Made by a program: the position numbers and the translations under genes | DNA from: an uncultured Bacteroidota bacterium | Lineage (GTDB): Bacteria > Bacteroidota > Bacteroidia > Flavobacteriales > Flavobacteriaceae | DNA length: 64,000 bases | Reading direction: 5' to 3' | Assembly: GCA_902512065.1 (NCBI GenBank) | Contig: CABXHU010000005.1 | Location: 1-64,000, forward strand | In this document: positions 1-10,161 of the stretch, in pieces | Layout: every line of letters starts with the position of its first letter | Numbering within the stretch: position 1 is the first letter of the stretch | Notes under the pieces: model-generated | Seen by the model: only the letters and a program-made list of their open reading frames with translations | Told to the model about the DNA's origin: nothing | Database searches by the model: none

Positions 1-187
1 TAAAAGCCTCACAGCTATTACCATATGTGTTGCCATCACATCCACACACAGGTTGAAATTCTTCAGTACAAACTGATTCTAAATCGATTAGCGTTTCATC
101 CACACACATATTAGGGACATCATCAAAATCGTCACCACAAGCAAAGACAAGTGGAATAAATAGTAATAGTAGAATTAGCTTTTTCAT
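1..187 (-). CDS. Lipoprotein with Kazal-type protease-inhibitor-like domain (partial, runs off window start)
   Basis: Manual translation of minus strand: MKKLILLLLFIPLVFACGDDFDDVPNMCVDETLIDLESVCTEEFQPVCGCDGNTYGNSCEAF...; lipobox FAC; CxxEFxPVCGCDGxTYxNxCEA is the Kazal signature. Confidence 0.75.
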   Translation of the reverse strand, partial: MKKLILLLLFIPLVFACGDDFDDVPNMCVDETLIDLESVCTEEFQPVCGCDGNTYGNSCEAF

Positions 188-191
188 ATTA

Positions 192-1733
192 TTACATAAT
201 GCTTGTAATAGACAATTTGATAATAGTATTATTATTATCAATTGATGCTTGATTAGTCAAGCCTGCATCATATAGTTGATGATTATATTGTTTGTTATAC
301 TTTTCAAAAGATAAATCAATAGTATTAGATCGGAATTTATATCCAATACCTAGAGAGAATCCTGTTCTATCACTATATTGATCAGTATTAGCATATGGGC
401 TTCCGTCAATTCTATAACCGGCTCTGTAACTTATAGTATTTGATCTTATCTCAGCACCAATTCTATATGAATTAGCTACAGTTAGATTGTTATAGATTTC
501 CCAATTTAAATCAGAAAAATGGGTATCCTCTAAACCATCAATTGTTCTAAATTCCATTGCGCCATAATCCTTTCTAGAGTAATCAAAACTTATAAGTCCA
601 AATTTCTTTATTACTAGAGCCATACTAGCAGTTAGTTTAGAAGGTGTTTGAATAGTAAATTCTTCAAATACATTAATAGCATTAGGGTCTAAAACTACTG
701 TGTTTTCTTCATCAGCTTGATCAACAAATCTTGTAGCTAAATACTGTCTTGTTTCTTCTTTAATAGTATACCATACGGGTGAATCATAAGTAACTCCTAA
801 TCTTAGCCAATCTGTTAATTTTGCTATTGCACCAAATTGTAGTGAAAATCCAGAACCAAATCCTGAAAGTCTATTTTCAAAATTAACGTCAGTAATATGT
901 AAACCACCTGCTTGACCATTAGTATTAGATTCTTCTAAAATGTTATAGTTATCATAATCTACAAAATGTCCATTTAAATTAATACCCAGATACAATTTTT
1001 CTGAATATTGAGTTCCAATATTTGCGGTAAGTTTTCCATTATAACCTCTTGAAATAGAATAATATGTCTGATTAAATGTTCCTGGTGAAACATTTGATGT
1101 ATACGAAGTATTTTCATCTTCAAAAGAATCAGGCTCAATTATAAATGATTCATATCCTAAAAAAGCTTGTTGATGAGGATATCCAAAAGTGTTTCCTATA
1201 TCCACATAGGCGTCAGTTATTGTTTCATTTTCAAAAGCAGAAATTTGATCTAATCTTAATCCTTGTGCATTAGCTAGAAAATAGCTGTCAATAGAAGTAG
1301 AGTTTGTAAAATTTTTAGCAAAAAATTCATTAAAATTATTATTGGTTTGATCATAAGATAACCCTACAACAATTTTTTTCCATTTTTTAGCAGCACCAAT
1401 ATTATTAAAAACAAATACACCACCTATTTGATTCATAGCTAGATTAGATTTGTCTTGACTATTAGCTGCATTTAAAATAGAAATATTATTTGTTTTTTTA
1501 TCACTTGCAAATGATAATGAGAAATAACTATCACTAAAAATAGCTGATGATGCAGGATTGGCACTAATTGAAGAAATTTCTCCACCTAAAGCTCCAAAAG
1601 CACCTCCCATTGAAGAAAATCTTGCAGATCCATCAATATTATTATTGGTATAATTTAATGCATCTGAAATGTTTTGAGACATTAAATTAACGGTTGATAT
1701 GTAGAAAAAAATTATTAGAAATATTCTATTCAT
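192..1733 (-). CDS. Outer membrane protein, OmpP1/FadL/TodX-like transporter family
   Basis: Signal peptide, N-terminal SARFSSMGGAFGALGGEISSISANPAS motif typical of Bacteroidetes FadL-like porins, beta-barrel-like C-terminus. Confidence 0.75.
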   Translation of the reverse strand: MNRIFLIIFFYISTVNLMSQNISDALNYTNNNIDGSARFSSMGGAFGALGGEISSISANPASSAIFSDSYFSLSFASDKKTNNISILNAANSQDKSNLAMNQIGGVFVFNNIGAAKKWKKIVVGLSYDQTNNNFNEFFAKNFTNSTSIDSYFLANAQGLRLDQISAFENETITDAYVDIGNTFGYPHQQAFLGYESFIIEPDSFEDENTSYTSNVSPGTFNQTYYSISRGYNGKLTANIGTQYSEKLYLGINLNGHFVDYDNYNILEESNTNGQAGGLHITDVNFENRLSGFGSGFSLQFGAIAKLTDWLRLGVTYDSPVWYTIKEETRQYLATRFVDQADEENTVVLDPNAINVFEEFTIQTPSKLTASMALVIKKFGLISFDYSRKDYGAMEFRTIDGLEDTHFSDLNWEIYNNLTVANSYRIGAEIRSNTISYRAGYRIDGSPYANTDQYSDRTGFSLGIGYKFRSNTIDLSFEKYNKQYNHQLYDAGLTNQASIDNNNTIIKLSITSIM

Positions 1734-1766
1734 AACTTATTGTATTTTAAATGAAATTTTATAGAA

Positions 1767-2921
1767 TTAGTAACCTCCAGATCTACCTCCAGATTTACCT
1801 CCACCACCTCTGCTTCCGCTACTACCACTGGAAGAAGGTTTTGAAATTGAAGAACCAGAACTAAAACTTGAACTAGAATTGTAGCTTGAACCAGAATTAT
1901 AGCTTGAGCCAGAATTATTGCTAGGCTTTGAGCTACCATATGAAGGTTTGCTATCACTAGAATTATAGCCACTTGGTTTATAATTGTAATTTGAAGCTGG
2001 CTTTGTATTTGATGCAGATGGTTTATATCCAGAACCATAATTAGAAACAGGTTTTGAATAATAATTAGGCTTTACTCTTGCAGCACTATTAATTCTATCT
2101 ACTCTTGAAATTCTATCTCTTAATGAAGAAGAACTTAGATTATTAACCCTGTCACCTATACTATTATTATTTGAATAACCAGATCTACTGGAAGAATTTG
2201 AATAACCAGATCTAGATGAAGTAGCATTCCTAGATCTTCTTCCTCCACTAATATATGCTATAGAAGAACTATTCCACATCCATTGATTTTGATAAAATCC
2301 GTTATTATAGTAGTGATAAGGGCTAGAGTAAAACGGGTGATAGTTATACCAACCACCATAACCCCAGCTTAAGAAAGGACTATAAAAATTATTATAGAAT
2401 CCTCCATGTGGATACATATAAGGAGCTAACCAATAATTATTATATCCATAACCCCAGTTATTCCATGCACTTCCATATCCATATCCATAATTATTTAACC
2501 ATATTGGATAATTCCACAACCTAGACCAACGAATACTAGAGTATGCAGGACCTCTATATAGATTTATTGTTAAATGATCAATATCTTCTCCCCATGGAGC
2601 ATAGTTATTGTTAATACTATCATTTTCAACTACACTTTGATAATTTTCAACGTCAGTAAATATAGAATCATTTAGAGGTTTTACCTGTTCATATTCCATT
2701 GCTTTTTCAGTAAATACTGTTTGATAATATGAATTTTTTGTTTTATCACTATAGACTGCATCTTGTACAACATCTTGTTGATATGATACATTTTTATTTT
2801 CATCATAAATACCGTCATTTATATTTCCAGAGTATTGGTATGATCCACAGGAAAATATAAAAACTGAAAACATGATCAATAAAATTGATCTTTTTACTAG
2901 AAGAAAATTGTATAATTGCAT
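1767..2921 (-). CDS. Ser/Gly/Tyr/Asn-rich lipoprotein of unknown function
   Basis: Start more likely at the internal Met MQLYNFLLVKRSILLIMFSVFIFSCGS (lipobox FSCGS); Trp/Tyr/Asn-rich middle, Ser/Gly-rich C-terminus ending SSGSRGGGGKSGGRSGGY. Confidence 0.6.
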   Translation of the reverse strand: MQLYNFLLVKRSILLIMFSVFIFSCGSYQYSGNINDGIYDENKNVSYQQDVVQDAVYSDKTKNSYYQTVFTEKAMEYEQVKPLNDSIFTDVENYQSVVENDSINNNYAPWGEDIDHLTINLYRGPAYSSIRWSRLWNYPIWLNNYGYGYGSAWNNWGYGYNNYWLAPYMYPHGGFYNNFYSPFLSWGYGGWYNYHPFYSSPYHYYNNGFYQNQWMWNSSSIAYISGGRRSRNATSSRSGYSNSSSRSGYSNNNSIGDRVNNLSSSSLRDRISRVDRINSAARVKPNYYSKPVSNYGSGYKPSASNTKPASNYNYKPSGYNSSDSKPSYGSSKPSNNSGSSYNSGSSYNSSSSFSSGSSISKPSSSGSSGSRGGGGKSGGRSGGY

Positions 2922-2959
2922 ATCTCTATAATTTAATTGTTGAACAAAACAAAAATAGT

Positions 2960-2967
2960 TAGATTTG
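2960..2967 (+). promoter_or_regulatory. Predicted -7 element (TAGATTTG, matches Bacteroidetes TAnnTTTG) for proS
   Basis: Motif TAGATTTG about 60 nt upstream of proS start; TTG-containing segment upstream. Confidence 0.4.
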
Positions 2968-3026
2968 TAAATCAACAAATGTTATCTATTAACACAACTG
3001 CAATAGTTGTGCCAATTTACAAATAA

Positions 3027-4505
3027 ATGGCAAAAAATCTTACAAGTAAACAAGAAGATTATTCAAAATGGTATAATGATCTGGTTGTTAAAGCAGGTTT
3101 AGCAGAGAATTCTTCAGTTAGAGGATGTATGGTTATTAAACCATATGGTTATGCTATTTGGGAAAAAATGCAAGCCCAATTAGATAAGATGTTTAAGGCG
3201 ACAGGACATCAAAATGCATATTTTCCTTTATTTGTGCCTAAGAGTTTATTTGAGGCTGAAGAGAAGAATGCTGAAGGTTTTGCTAAAGAATGCGCGATTG
3301 TTACACATTATAGGCTTGAGACCGATCCTGATAACCCAAAGAAGTTAAGAGTTGATCCAAAGGCCAAACTAGAGGAGGAGTTAATTATAAGACCAACTAG
3401 TGAAGCTATTATATGGAGCACTTATAAAAAATGGATTCAGTCCTATAGAGATTTGCCTATTTTGATTAATCAATGGGCAAATGTAGTAAGATGGGAGATG
3501 AGAACAAGATTGTTTTTGAGAACTGCAGAATTTTTATGGCAAGAAGGACATACAGCACATCAAACTAAAGATGAAGCAATGGAGGAAGCACTGATGATAA
3601 ACTCATTATATGCTGAATTTGCTGAAAAATACATGTCAATGCCGGTAATACAAGGTTTAAAATCTGAAAATGAACGATTTGCGGGAGCGGAAGAGACCTT
3701 TTGTATTGAGGCGCTTATGCAAGATGGTAAAGCATTACAAGCAGGAACTTCACATTTTTTAGGACAGAATTTTGCAAAAGCATTTGATGTAAAATTTGCA
3801 GATAAAGAAGGAAAACTTAATTATGTTTGGGCCACTTCATGGGGTGTGTCTTCTAGATTAATGGGAGCACTGATAATGACACATAGCGACGACAAAGGTC
3901 TTGTATTGCCTCCTAAATTAGCACCAATTCAAGTGGTAATAGTTCCAATTTATAATAGTGATAACGATCTTGAGTCAATTTCTAATATTGTTGAAGATAT
4001 TCAAGCTAAATTAACAGAGTTAGGTATTTCAGTCAAATATGATAATAGGGATACTTTAAGACCAGGAGCAAAATTTGCTCAACATGAATTACAAGGAGTG
4101 CCTATTAGAATAGCAATTGGACCTAAGGATTTAGAGAACAAGTCTGTAGAAGTATCTAGAAGAGATCTTCTTTCAAAGGAAAATGTTAAAATGGAGAATC
4201 TTGTAGAACATATATCTAAATTATTGTCTGATATCCAAGAAAACTTATTTAAAAGAGCTTTAAAATTTAGAGAAGATCATATTACTGAAGTTGATTCTTT
4301 TGATGAGTTTCAGCAGGTTTTAAAAGACAAGGGAGGTTTTATTTCTGCTCATTGGGATGGAACAAATGAAACAGAAGATAAAATTAAAGAAATTACAAAG
4401 GCTACAATTAGATGTATCCCTAATGAAGAATCTCCAGCTACTGGTAAATGTGTTTATAGTGGAAACCCGTCAAATCAACGTGTTTTATTTGCTAAAGCAT
4501 ACTAA
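3027..4505 (+). CDS. proS: Prolyl-tRNA synthetase (archaeal/eukaryotic-like type)
   Basis: Full-length 492 aa; class II aaRS motifs ([33 protein letters not shown]). Confidence 0.95.
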   Translation: MAKNLTSKQEDYSKWYNDLVVKAGLAENSSVRGCMVIKPYGYAIWEKMQAQLDKMFKATGHQNAYFPLFVPKSLFEAEEKNAEGFAKECAIVTHYRLETDPDNPKKLRVDPKAKLEEELIIRPTSEAIIWSTYKKWIQSYRDLPILINQWANVVRWEMRTRLFLRTAEFLWQEGHTAHQTKDEAMEEALMINSLYAEFAEKYMSMPVIQGLKSENERFAGAEETFCIEALMQDGKALQAGTSHFLGQNFAKAFDVKFADKEGKLNYVWATSWGVSSRLMGALIMTHSDDKGLVLPPKLAPIQVVIVPIYNSDNDLESISNIVEDIQAKLTELGISVKYDNRDTLRPGAKFAQHELQGVPIRIAIGPKDLENKSVEVSRRDLLSKENVKMENLVEHISKLLSDIQENLFKRALKFREDHITEVDSFDEFQQVLKDKGGFISAHWDGTNETEDKIKEITKATIRCIPNEESPATGKCVYSGNPSNQRVLFAKAY

Positions 4506-4557
4506 AATATATTCCTGAAAAACTTCTCGAAGAAGTTGTATCATATAAAAATAGTTG

Positions 4558-4565
4558 TATTTTTG
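4558..4565 (+). promoter_or_regulatory. Predicted -7 element TATTTTTG upstream of tRNA-Glu/rpsT
   Basis: Matches TAnnTTTG; TTG at 4536-4538 gives 19-nt spacing as in the Bacteroidetes -33/-7 promoter. Confidence 0.5.
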
Positions 4566-4592
4566 CATCCGCAACAATTAGTTGACTGTATG

Positions 4593-4664
4593 GGCCCGTT
4601 CGTCTATCGGCTAGGACGCCAGGTTTTCATCCTGGTAAGAGGGGTTCGATTCCCCTACGGGCTA
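4593..4664 (+). tRNA. tRNA-Glu (anticodon TTC)
   Basis: Cloverleaf by eye: acceptor GGCCCGT/ACGGGCT, anticodon arm CCAGG-TTTTCAT-CCTGG, T-arm GGGG-TTCGATT-CCCC. Confidence 0.95.
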
Positions 4665-4686
4665 CTAAATTAAATTGAATTAAAAT

Positions 4687-4941
4687 ATGGCAAATCATAA
4701 ATCTGCTTTAAAAAGAATTAGAAGTAACGAATTAAAGCGTGTAAGAAACAGGTACCAACATAAAAGTACCAGAAGTGCTATGAAGAAGTTTTTTGAGTTA
4801 ACAAAAAAGAAGGATGCTCAAAAAGAATTACCATCTATTATTTCTATGATAGATAAGCTAGCTAAAAACAGTATTATTCATGACAATAAAGCGTCAAATT
4901 TAAAATCTAATTTGACAAAGCATATAGCAGGATTAAAATAA
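4687..4941 (+). CDS. rpsT: 30S ribosomal protein S20
   Basis: MANHKSALKRIRSNELKRVRNRYQHKSTRSAMKKF is the typical S20 N-terminus. Confidence 0.95.
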   Translation: MANHKSALKRIRSNELKRVRNRYQHKSTRSAMKKFFELTKKKDAQKELPSIISMIDKLAKNSIIHDNKASNLKSNLTKHIAGLK

Positions 4942-5010
4942 TTTTTTAATTACTTTCTCAAACAATTAAAAATACTCTTGTAAATAATATACTTCCCAAT
5001 TCTTTCTTTG

Positions 5011-6501
5011 TTATCCGTTCATTGAAATAAGAAACTCTTCATTATTTAAAGTTTTCTTAAATCGATCATTTACAAATTCCATAGCTTCTACTGGATTCAT
5101 ATCAGCTAGGTATTTTCTCATTACCCACATTCTTTGAATAGTTTTTTCATCTAATAATAGATCATCTCTTCTAGTACTTGATGAAGTAAGGTCTATAGCA
5201 GGGAATATTCTTCTATTAGAAATGTTTCTATCCAATTGAAGTTCCATATTACCAGTTCCTTTAAATTCCTCAAAAATTACTTCATCCATTTTAGATCCTG
5301 TTTCAGTTAATGCAGTAGCAATAATAGATAAAGAGCCTCCATTTTCAATATTTCTTGCAGCACCAAAAAATCTCTTAGGTTTATGTAGTGCATTAGCATC
5401 CACACCACCACTTAATATTTTACCTGATGCTGGCTGTACAGTATTGTAAGCCCTAGCAAGCCTAGTAATAGAATCTAGAAGAATTACCACATCATACCCA
5501 CATTCAACTAATCTTTTAGCTTTTTCTAGAACTATATTTGCTATTCTAACATGTTCATGTGCCTCTTTATCAAATGTTGATGCAATGACTTCGCCTTTTA
5601 CATTCCTTTGCATATCTGTTACTTCTTCTGGTCTTTCATCAATAAGTAATATAATTTGATATACTTCTGGATGATTAGCTGCGATTGCATTAGCAATATC
5701 TTTCAATAGCATTGTTTTACCAGTTTTAGGCTGAGAAACTATCATTCCTCTTTGTCCTTTACCAATTGGTGAAAATAAATCCATTACTCTAGTAGAAATT
5801 GTATTGTTTTTGTCAGCTAAAACAAATTTTTCATTAGGAAACAATGGCGTTAAGTGTTCAAAAGACACCCTGTCCCTTACAATTTTTGGTTCTAGTCCAT
5901 TAATCTTGTTTACTTGAATCAATGGAAAATATTTTTCTCCTTCTTTTGGAGGTCTAACATTCCCTAGAATAGTATCTCCTTTTTTTAAACCAAATAATCT
6001 AATTTGTGATTGAGACACATATATATCATCTGGGGATGATAAATAATGGTAATCAGAAGATCTTAGAAAACCATATCCATCTTGCATAACATCTAACACA
6101 CCTTCACTTTCAATGATTGCATCAAATTCGTAATCAGGCTCTCTATAACGATTCCTATTATCCCTATTTCCATTTGGTTCTTTAGAATCATTTTTGCTAT
6201 TATTCCTAGGGTTATTTCTGTTTTTATTTTGTCTAGAATAATTTTCTGAATGTTTTTTGTTAGAATCATTATTCTTTGTCACTTCTTTTTTCGGCGCTTC
6301 TTTTTTCGGCGCTTCTTTTTTAGGCGCTTCTTTTTTTTGCGCTTCCTTCTTATTAGTTTCAGGATTAGAAGCTTGGTGATCTAATATTTTATATACTAAA
6401 TCAAGTTTTTTTAGAGTTTTGAATTTAGAAATTTTTAATTCTTGAGCAATTTCTTGTAATTCAGATAGTTTTTTTTCTTTTAGTTTAGAAATTTCAAACA
6501 T
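5011..6501 (-). CDS. rho: Transcription termination factor Rho with extended Lys/Asn-rich N-terminal insert
   Basis: Rho N-domain, RNA-binding domain and ATPase ([35 protein letters not shown]-loop/R-loop). Confidence 0.95.
   Translation of the reverse strand: MFEISKLKEKKLSELQEIAQELKISKFKTLKKLDLVYKILDHQASNPETNKKEAQKKEAPKKEAPKKEAPKKEVTKNNDSNKKHSENYSRQNKNRNNPRNNSKNDSKEPNGNRDNRNRYREPDYEFDAIIESEGVLDVMQDGYGFLRSSDYHYLSSPDDIYVSQSQIRLFGLKKGDTILGNVRPPKEGEKYFPLIQVNKINGLEPKIVRDRVSFEHLTPLFPNEKFVLADKNNTISTRVMDLFSPIGKGQRGMIVSQPKTGKTMLLKDIANAIAANHPEVYQIILLIDERPEEVTDMQRNVKGEVIASTFDKEAHEHVRIANIVLEKAKRLVECGYDVVILLDSITRLARAYNTVQPASGKILSGGVDANALHKPKRFFGAARNIENGGSLSIIATALTETGSKMDEVIFEEFKGTGNMELQLDRNISNRRIFPAIDLTSSSTRRDDLLLDEKTIQRMWVMRKYLADMNPVEAMEFVNDRFKKTLNNEEFLISMNG
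6282..6345 (-). repeat. Short tandem repeat (about 15 bp unit, CTTCTTTTTTCGGCG) encoding KKEAP repeats in Rho linker
   Basis: Four near-identical copies; translation [19 protein letters not shown]. Confidence 0.85.
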
Positions 6502-6696
6502 TTTAATTTTTTTATTAATTATTATTTTAATCTATTATAATATCTTATGAGTAGTAAATCAGCTAGTGATTTTTAAAAATTTATTGAAGTAAAAATTCGA
6601 AGTTAATTAAGAATTATATCTGTGATCTTGAATAATTCTGGTACAATAATACAACTTTTTTTTTAAAACTCTTAAATTTGTATAAATTTATAGTTT

Positions 6697-7098
6697 ATGA
6701 TTCAAAGAATTCAATCTCTGTATTTATTTATTTGTTCAATAATTAACTTGGCGTTTTGCTATCATTTATATTTTGGAAATGAAATTGCTAAGTTTTTTTT
6801 AGTTACAGAATCAAATATTCCCTTAGAGGTTATTTTATTGTTTCCATTAAGTATTTCTGTAATTTCTTTTTATACCATATTTAAACACAAGAACAGACAG
6901 ACTCAGTTTGTATTAAATAGACTTTCAATTATTCTATGTTTTGTTTTTGTTGGAATTCTGATATTTATGTTTGATATAATCTCTAGTTTTGAATGGATAA
7001 ATCTAGTTCCATTATTTTCAATTGTATTATTAGTACTTGCAAATAGAGCTATAAAAAAAGATGAAGATTTAATAAGATCCATTGATAGGATCAGATAA
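6697..7098 (+). CDS. DUF4293 family membrane protein
   Basis: MIQRIQSLYLFICSIINLAF... 4-TM small protein beside rho, as in other Flavobacteriia. Confidence 0.75.
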   Translation: MIQRIQSLYLFICSIINLAFCYHLYFGNEIAKFFLVTESNIPLEVILLFPLSISVISFYTIFKHKNRQTQFVLNRLSIILCFVFVGILIFMFDIISSFEWINLVPLFSIVLLVLANRAIKKDEDLIRSIDRIR

Positions 7099-7590
7099 TT
7101 ATCTTTTAATCTCTATTACAGATAGATTTTCAATTTTTTCTCCACTTATTTCAAATTGAATCATTGTTCTGACACTATGAAGTCCATGTTTTCCAATAGC
7201 ACCTGGATTAATGTGTAAAAGATCTAATTCTTTGTCATTTATGACTTTTAATATGTGAGAATGACCACATATAAAAAGATCAGGAGGATTTGATTTTAGT
7301 TCTTCTAAGATCTTTGGATTATATCTTTTTGGATAACCACCAATATGGGTAATCCAAACATCAACTTTTTCACACATAAATCTATTATGCAATGGAAATT
7401 CAGTTCTAATATTATGATCATCAATATTCCCATAAACAGCTTTTAATGGTTTTATTTTTTTTAGCTTATCTGTAACTGAAATATCTCCAATATCACCAGC
7501 ATGCCAAATTTCATCTACTCTACTGGCATATTTGACGATTTTTTCATCAATATATCCGTGAGTGTCAGAAATTAAAAGAATTTTTTTCAT
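7099..7590 (-). CDS. Metallophosphoesterase (YfcE/MJ0936 family)
   Basis: SDTHG, HAGDIGD, GNIDDHN, GHSH, NPGAIG motifs. Confidence 0.9.
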   Translation of the reverse strand: MKKILLISDTHGYIDEKIVKYASRVDEIWHAGDIGDISVTDKLKKIKPLKAVYGNIDDHNIRTEFPLHNRFMCEKVDVWITHIGGYPKRYNPKILEELKSNPPDLFICGHSHILKVINDKELDLLHINPGAIGKHGLHSVRTMIQFEISGEKIENLSVIEIKR

Positions 7591-7614
7591 TTTTTAATCT
7601 AGCAAGATTAAGTA

Positions 7615-7622
7615 TATATTTG
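7615..7622 (+). promoter_or_regulatory. Predicted -7 element TATATTTG upstream of truA
   Basis: Matches TAnnTTTG about 27 nt before the TTG start. Confidence 0.4.
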
Positions 7623-7648
7623 TCATTTAAACAAATGTAGCAAATACC

Positions 7649-8392
7649 TTGAGATATTTTCTTGAAATTTCATATAACGGATCTACTTTTCATGGATGGC
7701 AAATACAACCTAACGCTATTACTGTACAGGAAACAATTGAAGATGCTTTAAAAACTCTATTAAAAGAAGAGATTAAAATAGTAGGAGCTGGCAGAACTGA
7801 TACCGGTGTTCACGCAAGACATATGTGCGCCCATTTTGATTATAAGAAGGATTTTGGATTAGTAGAATTAAAAAATAATTTAAACTCATTTTTGAATAAG
7901 GAAATTTATATTAATGATATTTATAGGGTAGAAGATGAGACTCATGCCAGATTTAGTGCAATAAGTAGGGAGTATGAATATTATATTTCCTTAAAAAAGA
8001 ATGTCTTTAATTATAAAACAACTCATTTAATTCAACAAGACTTGAATATTGAAAAAATGAAACAAGCATTACTAATAATTAAGGATTATGAAGATTTTGA
8101 AGCATTTTCTAAATCGAATACTGATGTAAAAACATATCTGTGTAATATTATGAGTTGTTCATTAGTTAAAAAAGAAAATATCATAATATTTAAGATAAAG
8201 GCTAATAGATTTTTAAGAAATATGGTAAGAGCAATTATGGGTACTATACTAGAAATAGGTTTAGAAAAAATTTCTTTAGAGGAATTACGTACTATACTTA
8301 AATCTAAAGATCGATCGAAAGCAGGGCCTTCAATGCCTGCTCATGCTTTATTTTTAACTAAAGTTGAATATCCAAGTAATATTAAATTATAA
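7649..8392 (+). CDS. truA: tRNA pseudouridine(38-40) synthase TruA (TTG start)
   Basis: FHGWQIQPNAITVQ, GAGRTDTGVHARHMCAHFD, NRFLRNMVRAIMGT. Confidence 0.95.
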   Translation: MRYFLEISYNGSTFHGWQIQPNAITVQETIEDALKTLLKEEIKIVGAGRTDTGVHARHMCAHFDYKKDFGLVELKNNLNSFLNKEIYINDIYRVEDETHARFSAISREYEYYISLKKNVFNYKTTHLIQQDLNIEKMKQALLIIKDYEDFEAFSKSNTDVKTYLCNIMSCSLVKKENIIIFKIKANRFLRNMVRAIMGTILEIGLEKISLEELRTILKSKDRSKAGPSMPAHALFLTKVEYPSNIKL

Positions 8393-10161
8393 TGAAAGAA
8401 AAAATACAAGTTTATAACATAGTTCTTTTTAAGAGATTACTAAACTATGTATCTCCTTATAAATTGTTTTTGTCAATTTGTATTTTCTCAGTTTTAGGAC
8501 TTTCAATTTTCGGTGCTTTAAGGCCCGTTGTTCTCAAAAAAGTTGTTGATGAAAACCTAACTGCTCAGATTAGTGAGGGGTTTTTATATTATATCACAAT
8601 AATTGGATTGTTATTAATTTTGGAGGTTTTCTCAAACTATCTATTTATTTATTATGCAAGTTGGCTGGGTCAATCTGTAGTAAAGGATATTAGAGTAAAG
8701 CTATTCGATCATATATTAAATTTTAAGATGAAGTATTATGATAAATCCTCGGTGGGCATATTAATTACAAGAACTGTTACTGATATGGAAAGAATTGCAG
8801 ACATATTTGGTCAAGGATTGTTTATGATTCTTAGTGATATATTAAAAATGCTTATAGTTGGAATTGTAATGATTTTAATGAATTGGGAACTAAGTATAAT
8901 AGTATTTTTTACACTCCCAATAATATTGATAGCAACTAAGATTTTTCAAAAATATATGAAGATGGCTTTTGACGAGGTTAGAACTGAGGTTGCAAATTTG
9001 AATTCTTTTGTTCAGGAAAGAGTCACAGGGATGAAAGTTTTACAGTTATTTGCAAGAGAAGAAATTGAATATTTAAAATTTAAAGAAATCAATGAGAGGC
9101 ATAAAAAAGCCTGGTTAAAAACCGTTTGGTACAATTCTATATTTTTTCCTGTTGCTGAGATTTTGTCATCTTTAACTCTAGGTCTTGTTGTATGGTATGG
9201 GGGAATGAATAATATATTGGACCAAACAACTTCACTTGGTGAATTAACAGCTTTTATTATGATGATTCCAATGATGTTTAGACCATTAAATCAAATAGCA
9301 AATAAATTCAATACACTATTAATGGGAATGGTAGCAGCTGAGAGAGTATTTAAAGTTCTTGACACAGATTCTAATATTGATGAGTCAGGGAATAAAATAG
9401 CTAATAATTTAAAAGGTGAAATTCAATTTAAAAACATTCATTTTTCTTATAATAAATCTCAAGAGGTCTTAAAAAATATTTCTTTTGATTTAAAGGCAGG
9501 AACAACTACTGCTATCGTTGGTGCGACTGGAGCTGGAAAGTCAACAATTATTAACTTAATTAATAGATTTTATGAAATAAATTCTGGAGATATACTAATT
9601 GATGGAATCAATATAAAGGAATTTACACTTTCTTCATTAAGAGATCAAATTGGATTTGTTTCTCAGGACGTGCATTTGTTTTCAGATACAATTCTCTACA
9701 ATATAACTTTAAATAACAGAAATATTTCATTTGATCAGATAAAGAAGACATCAGTAGAAATTGGAATACATGATTTTATAATGTCTCTGCCTAATGGATA
9801 TAATTATAATGTACGTGAAAGAGGTATAATGCTATCTACTGGTCAAAGACAATTAATTTCATTTTTAAGAGCATATGTTACAGACCCAAAAATATTAATA
9901 CTTGATGAAGCTACTTCATCAATAGATACTGACTCTGAAATTTTAATTCAAAAGGCAATTGAAAAAATGATTGACGATAGAACTTCTTTAGTAATTGCCC
10001 ATAGACTAAGTACAATCAGAAATGCAGATAATATTATTGTAATGAATTTAGGAGAAATTGTTGAGCAGGGCAATCATAATGATCTTCTTAAGGTTAATGG
10101 ATACTATAAAAAACTATATGATAGTCAGTTAAAAAATCAAGAAGAAAATAAAATAGATTAG
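8392..10161 (+). CDS. ABC transporter ATP-binding/permease protein (MsbA-like exporter)
   Basis: 6 TM + NBD; Walker A GATGAGKST, signature LSTGQRQL, Walker B ILILDEATSS. Confidence 0.9.
   Translation: MKEKIQVYNIVLFKRLLNYVSPYKLFLSICIFSVLGLSIFGALRPVVLKKVVDENLTAQISEGFLYYITIIGLLLILEVFSNYLFIYYASWLGQSVVKDIRVKLFDHILNFKMKYYDKSSVGILITRTVTDMERIADIFGQGLFMILSDILKMLIVGIVMILMNWELSIIVFFTLPIILIATKIFQKYMKMAFDEVRTEVANLNSFVQERVTGMKVLQLFAREEIEYLKFKEINERHKKAWLKTVWYNSIFFPVAEILSSLTLGLVVWYGGMNNILDQTTSLGELTAFIMMIPMMFRPLNQIANKFNTLLMGMVAAERVFKVLDTDSNIDESGNKIANNLKGEIQFKNIHFSYNKSQEVLKNISFDLKAGTTTAIVGATGAGKSTIINLINRFYEINSGDILIDGINIKEFTLSSLRDQIGFVSQDVHLFSDTILYNITLNNRNISFDQIKKTSVEIGIHDFIMSLPNGYNYNVRERGIMLSTGQRQLISFLRAYVTDPKILILDEATSSIDTDSEILIQKAIEKMIDDRTSLVIAHRLSTIRNADNIIVMNLGEIVEQGNHNDLLKVNGYYKKLYDSQLKNQEENKID

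Noticed and set aside
1730-2038. ORF of 102 aa (minus, hydrophobic Gln/Val/Leu repeats) listed in the ORF track
   Set aside because: Alternative frame of the Ser/Gly-rich lipoprotein; low-complexity repeat artefact.
6282-6345. Short repeats considered as a CRISPR-like array
   Set aside because: Repeats are contiguous 15-mers without spacers and are in-frame coding within rho.
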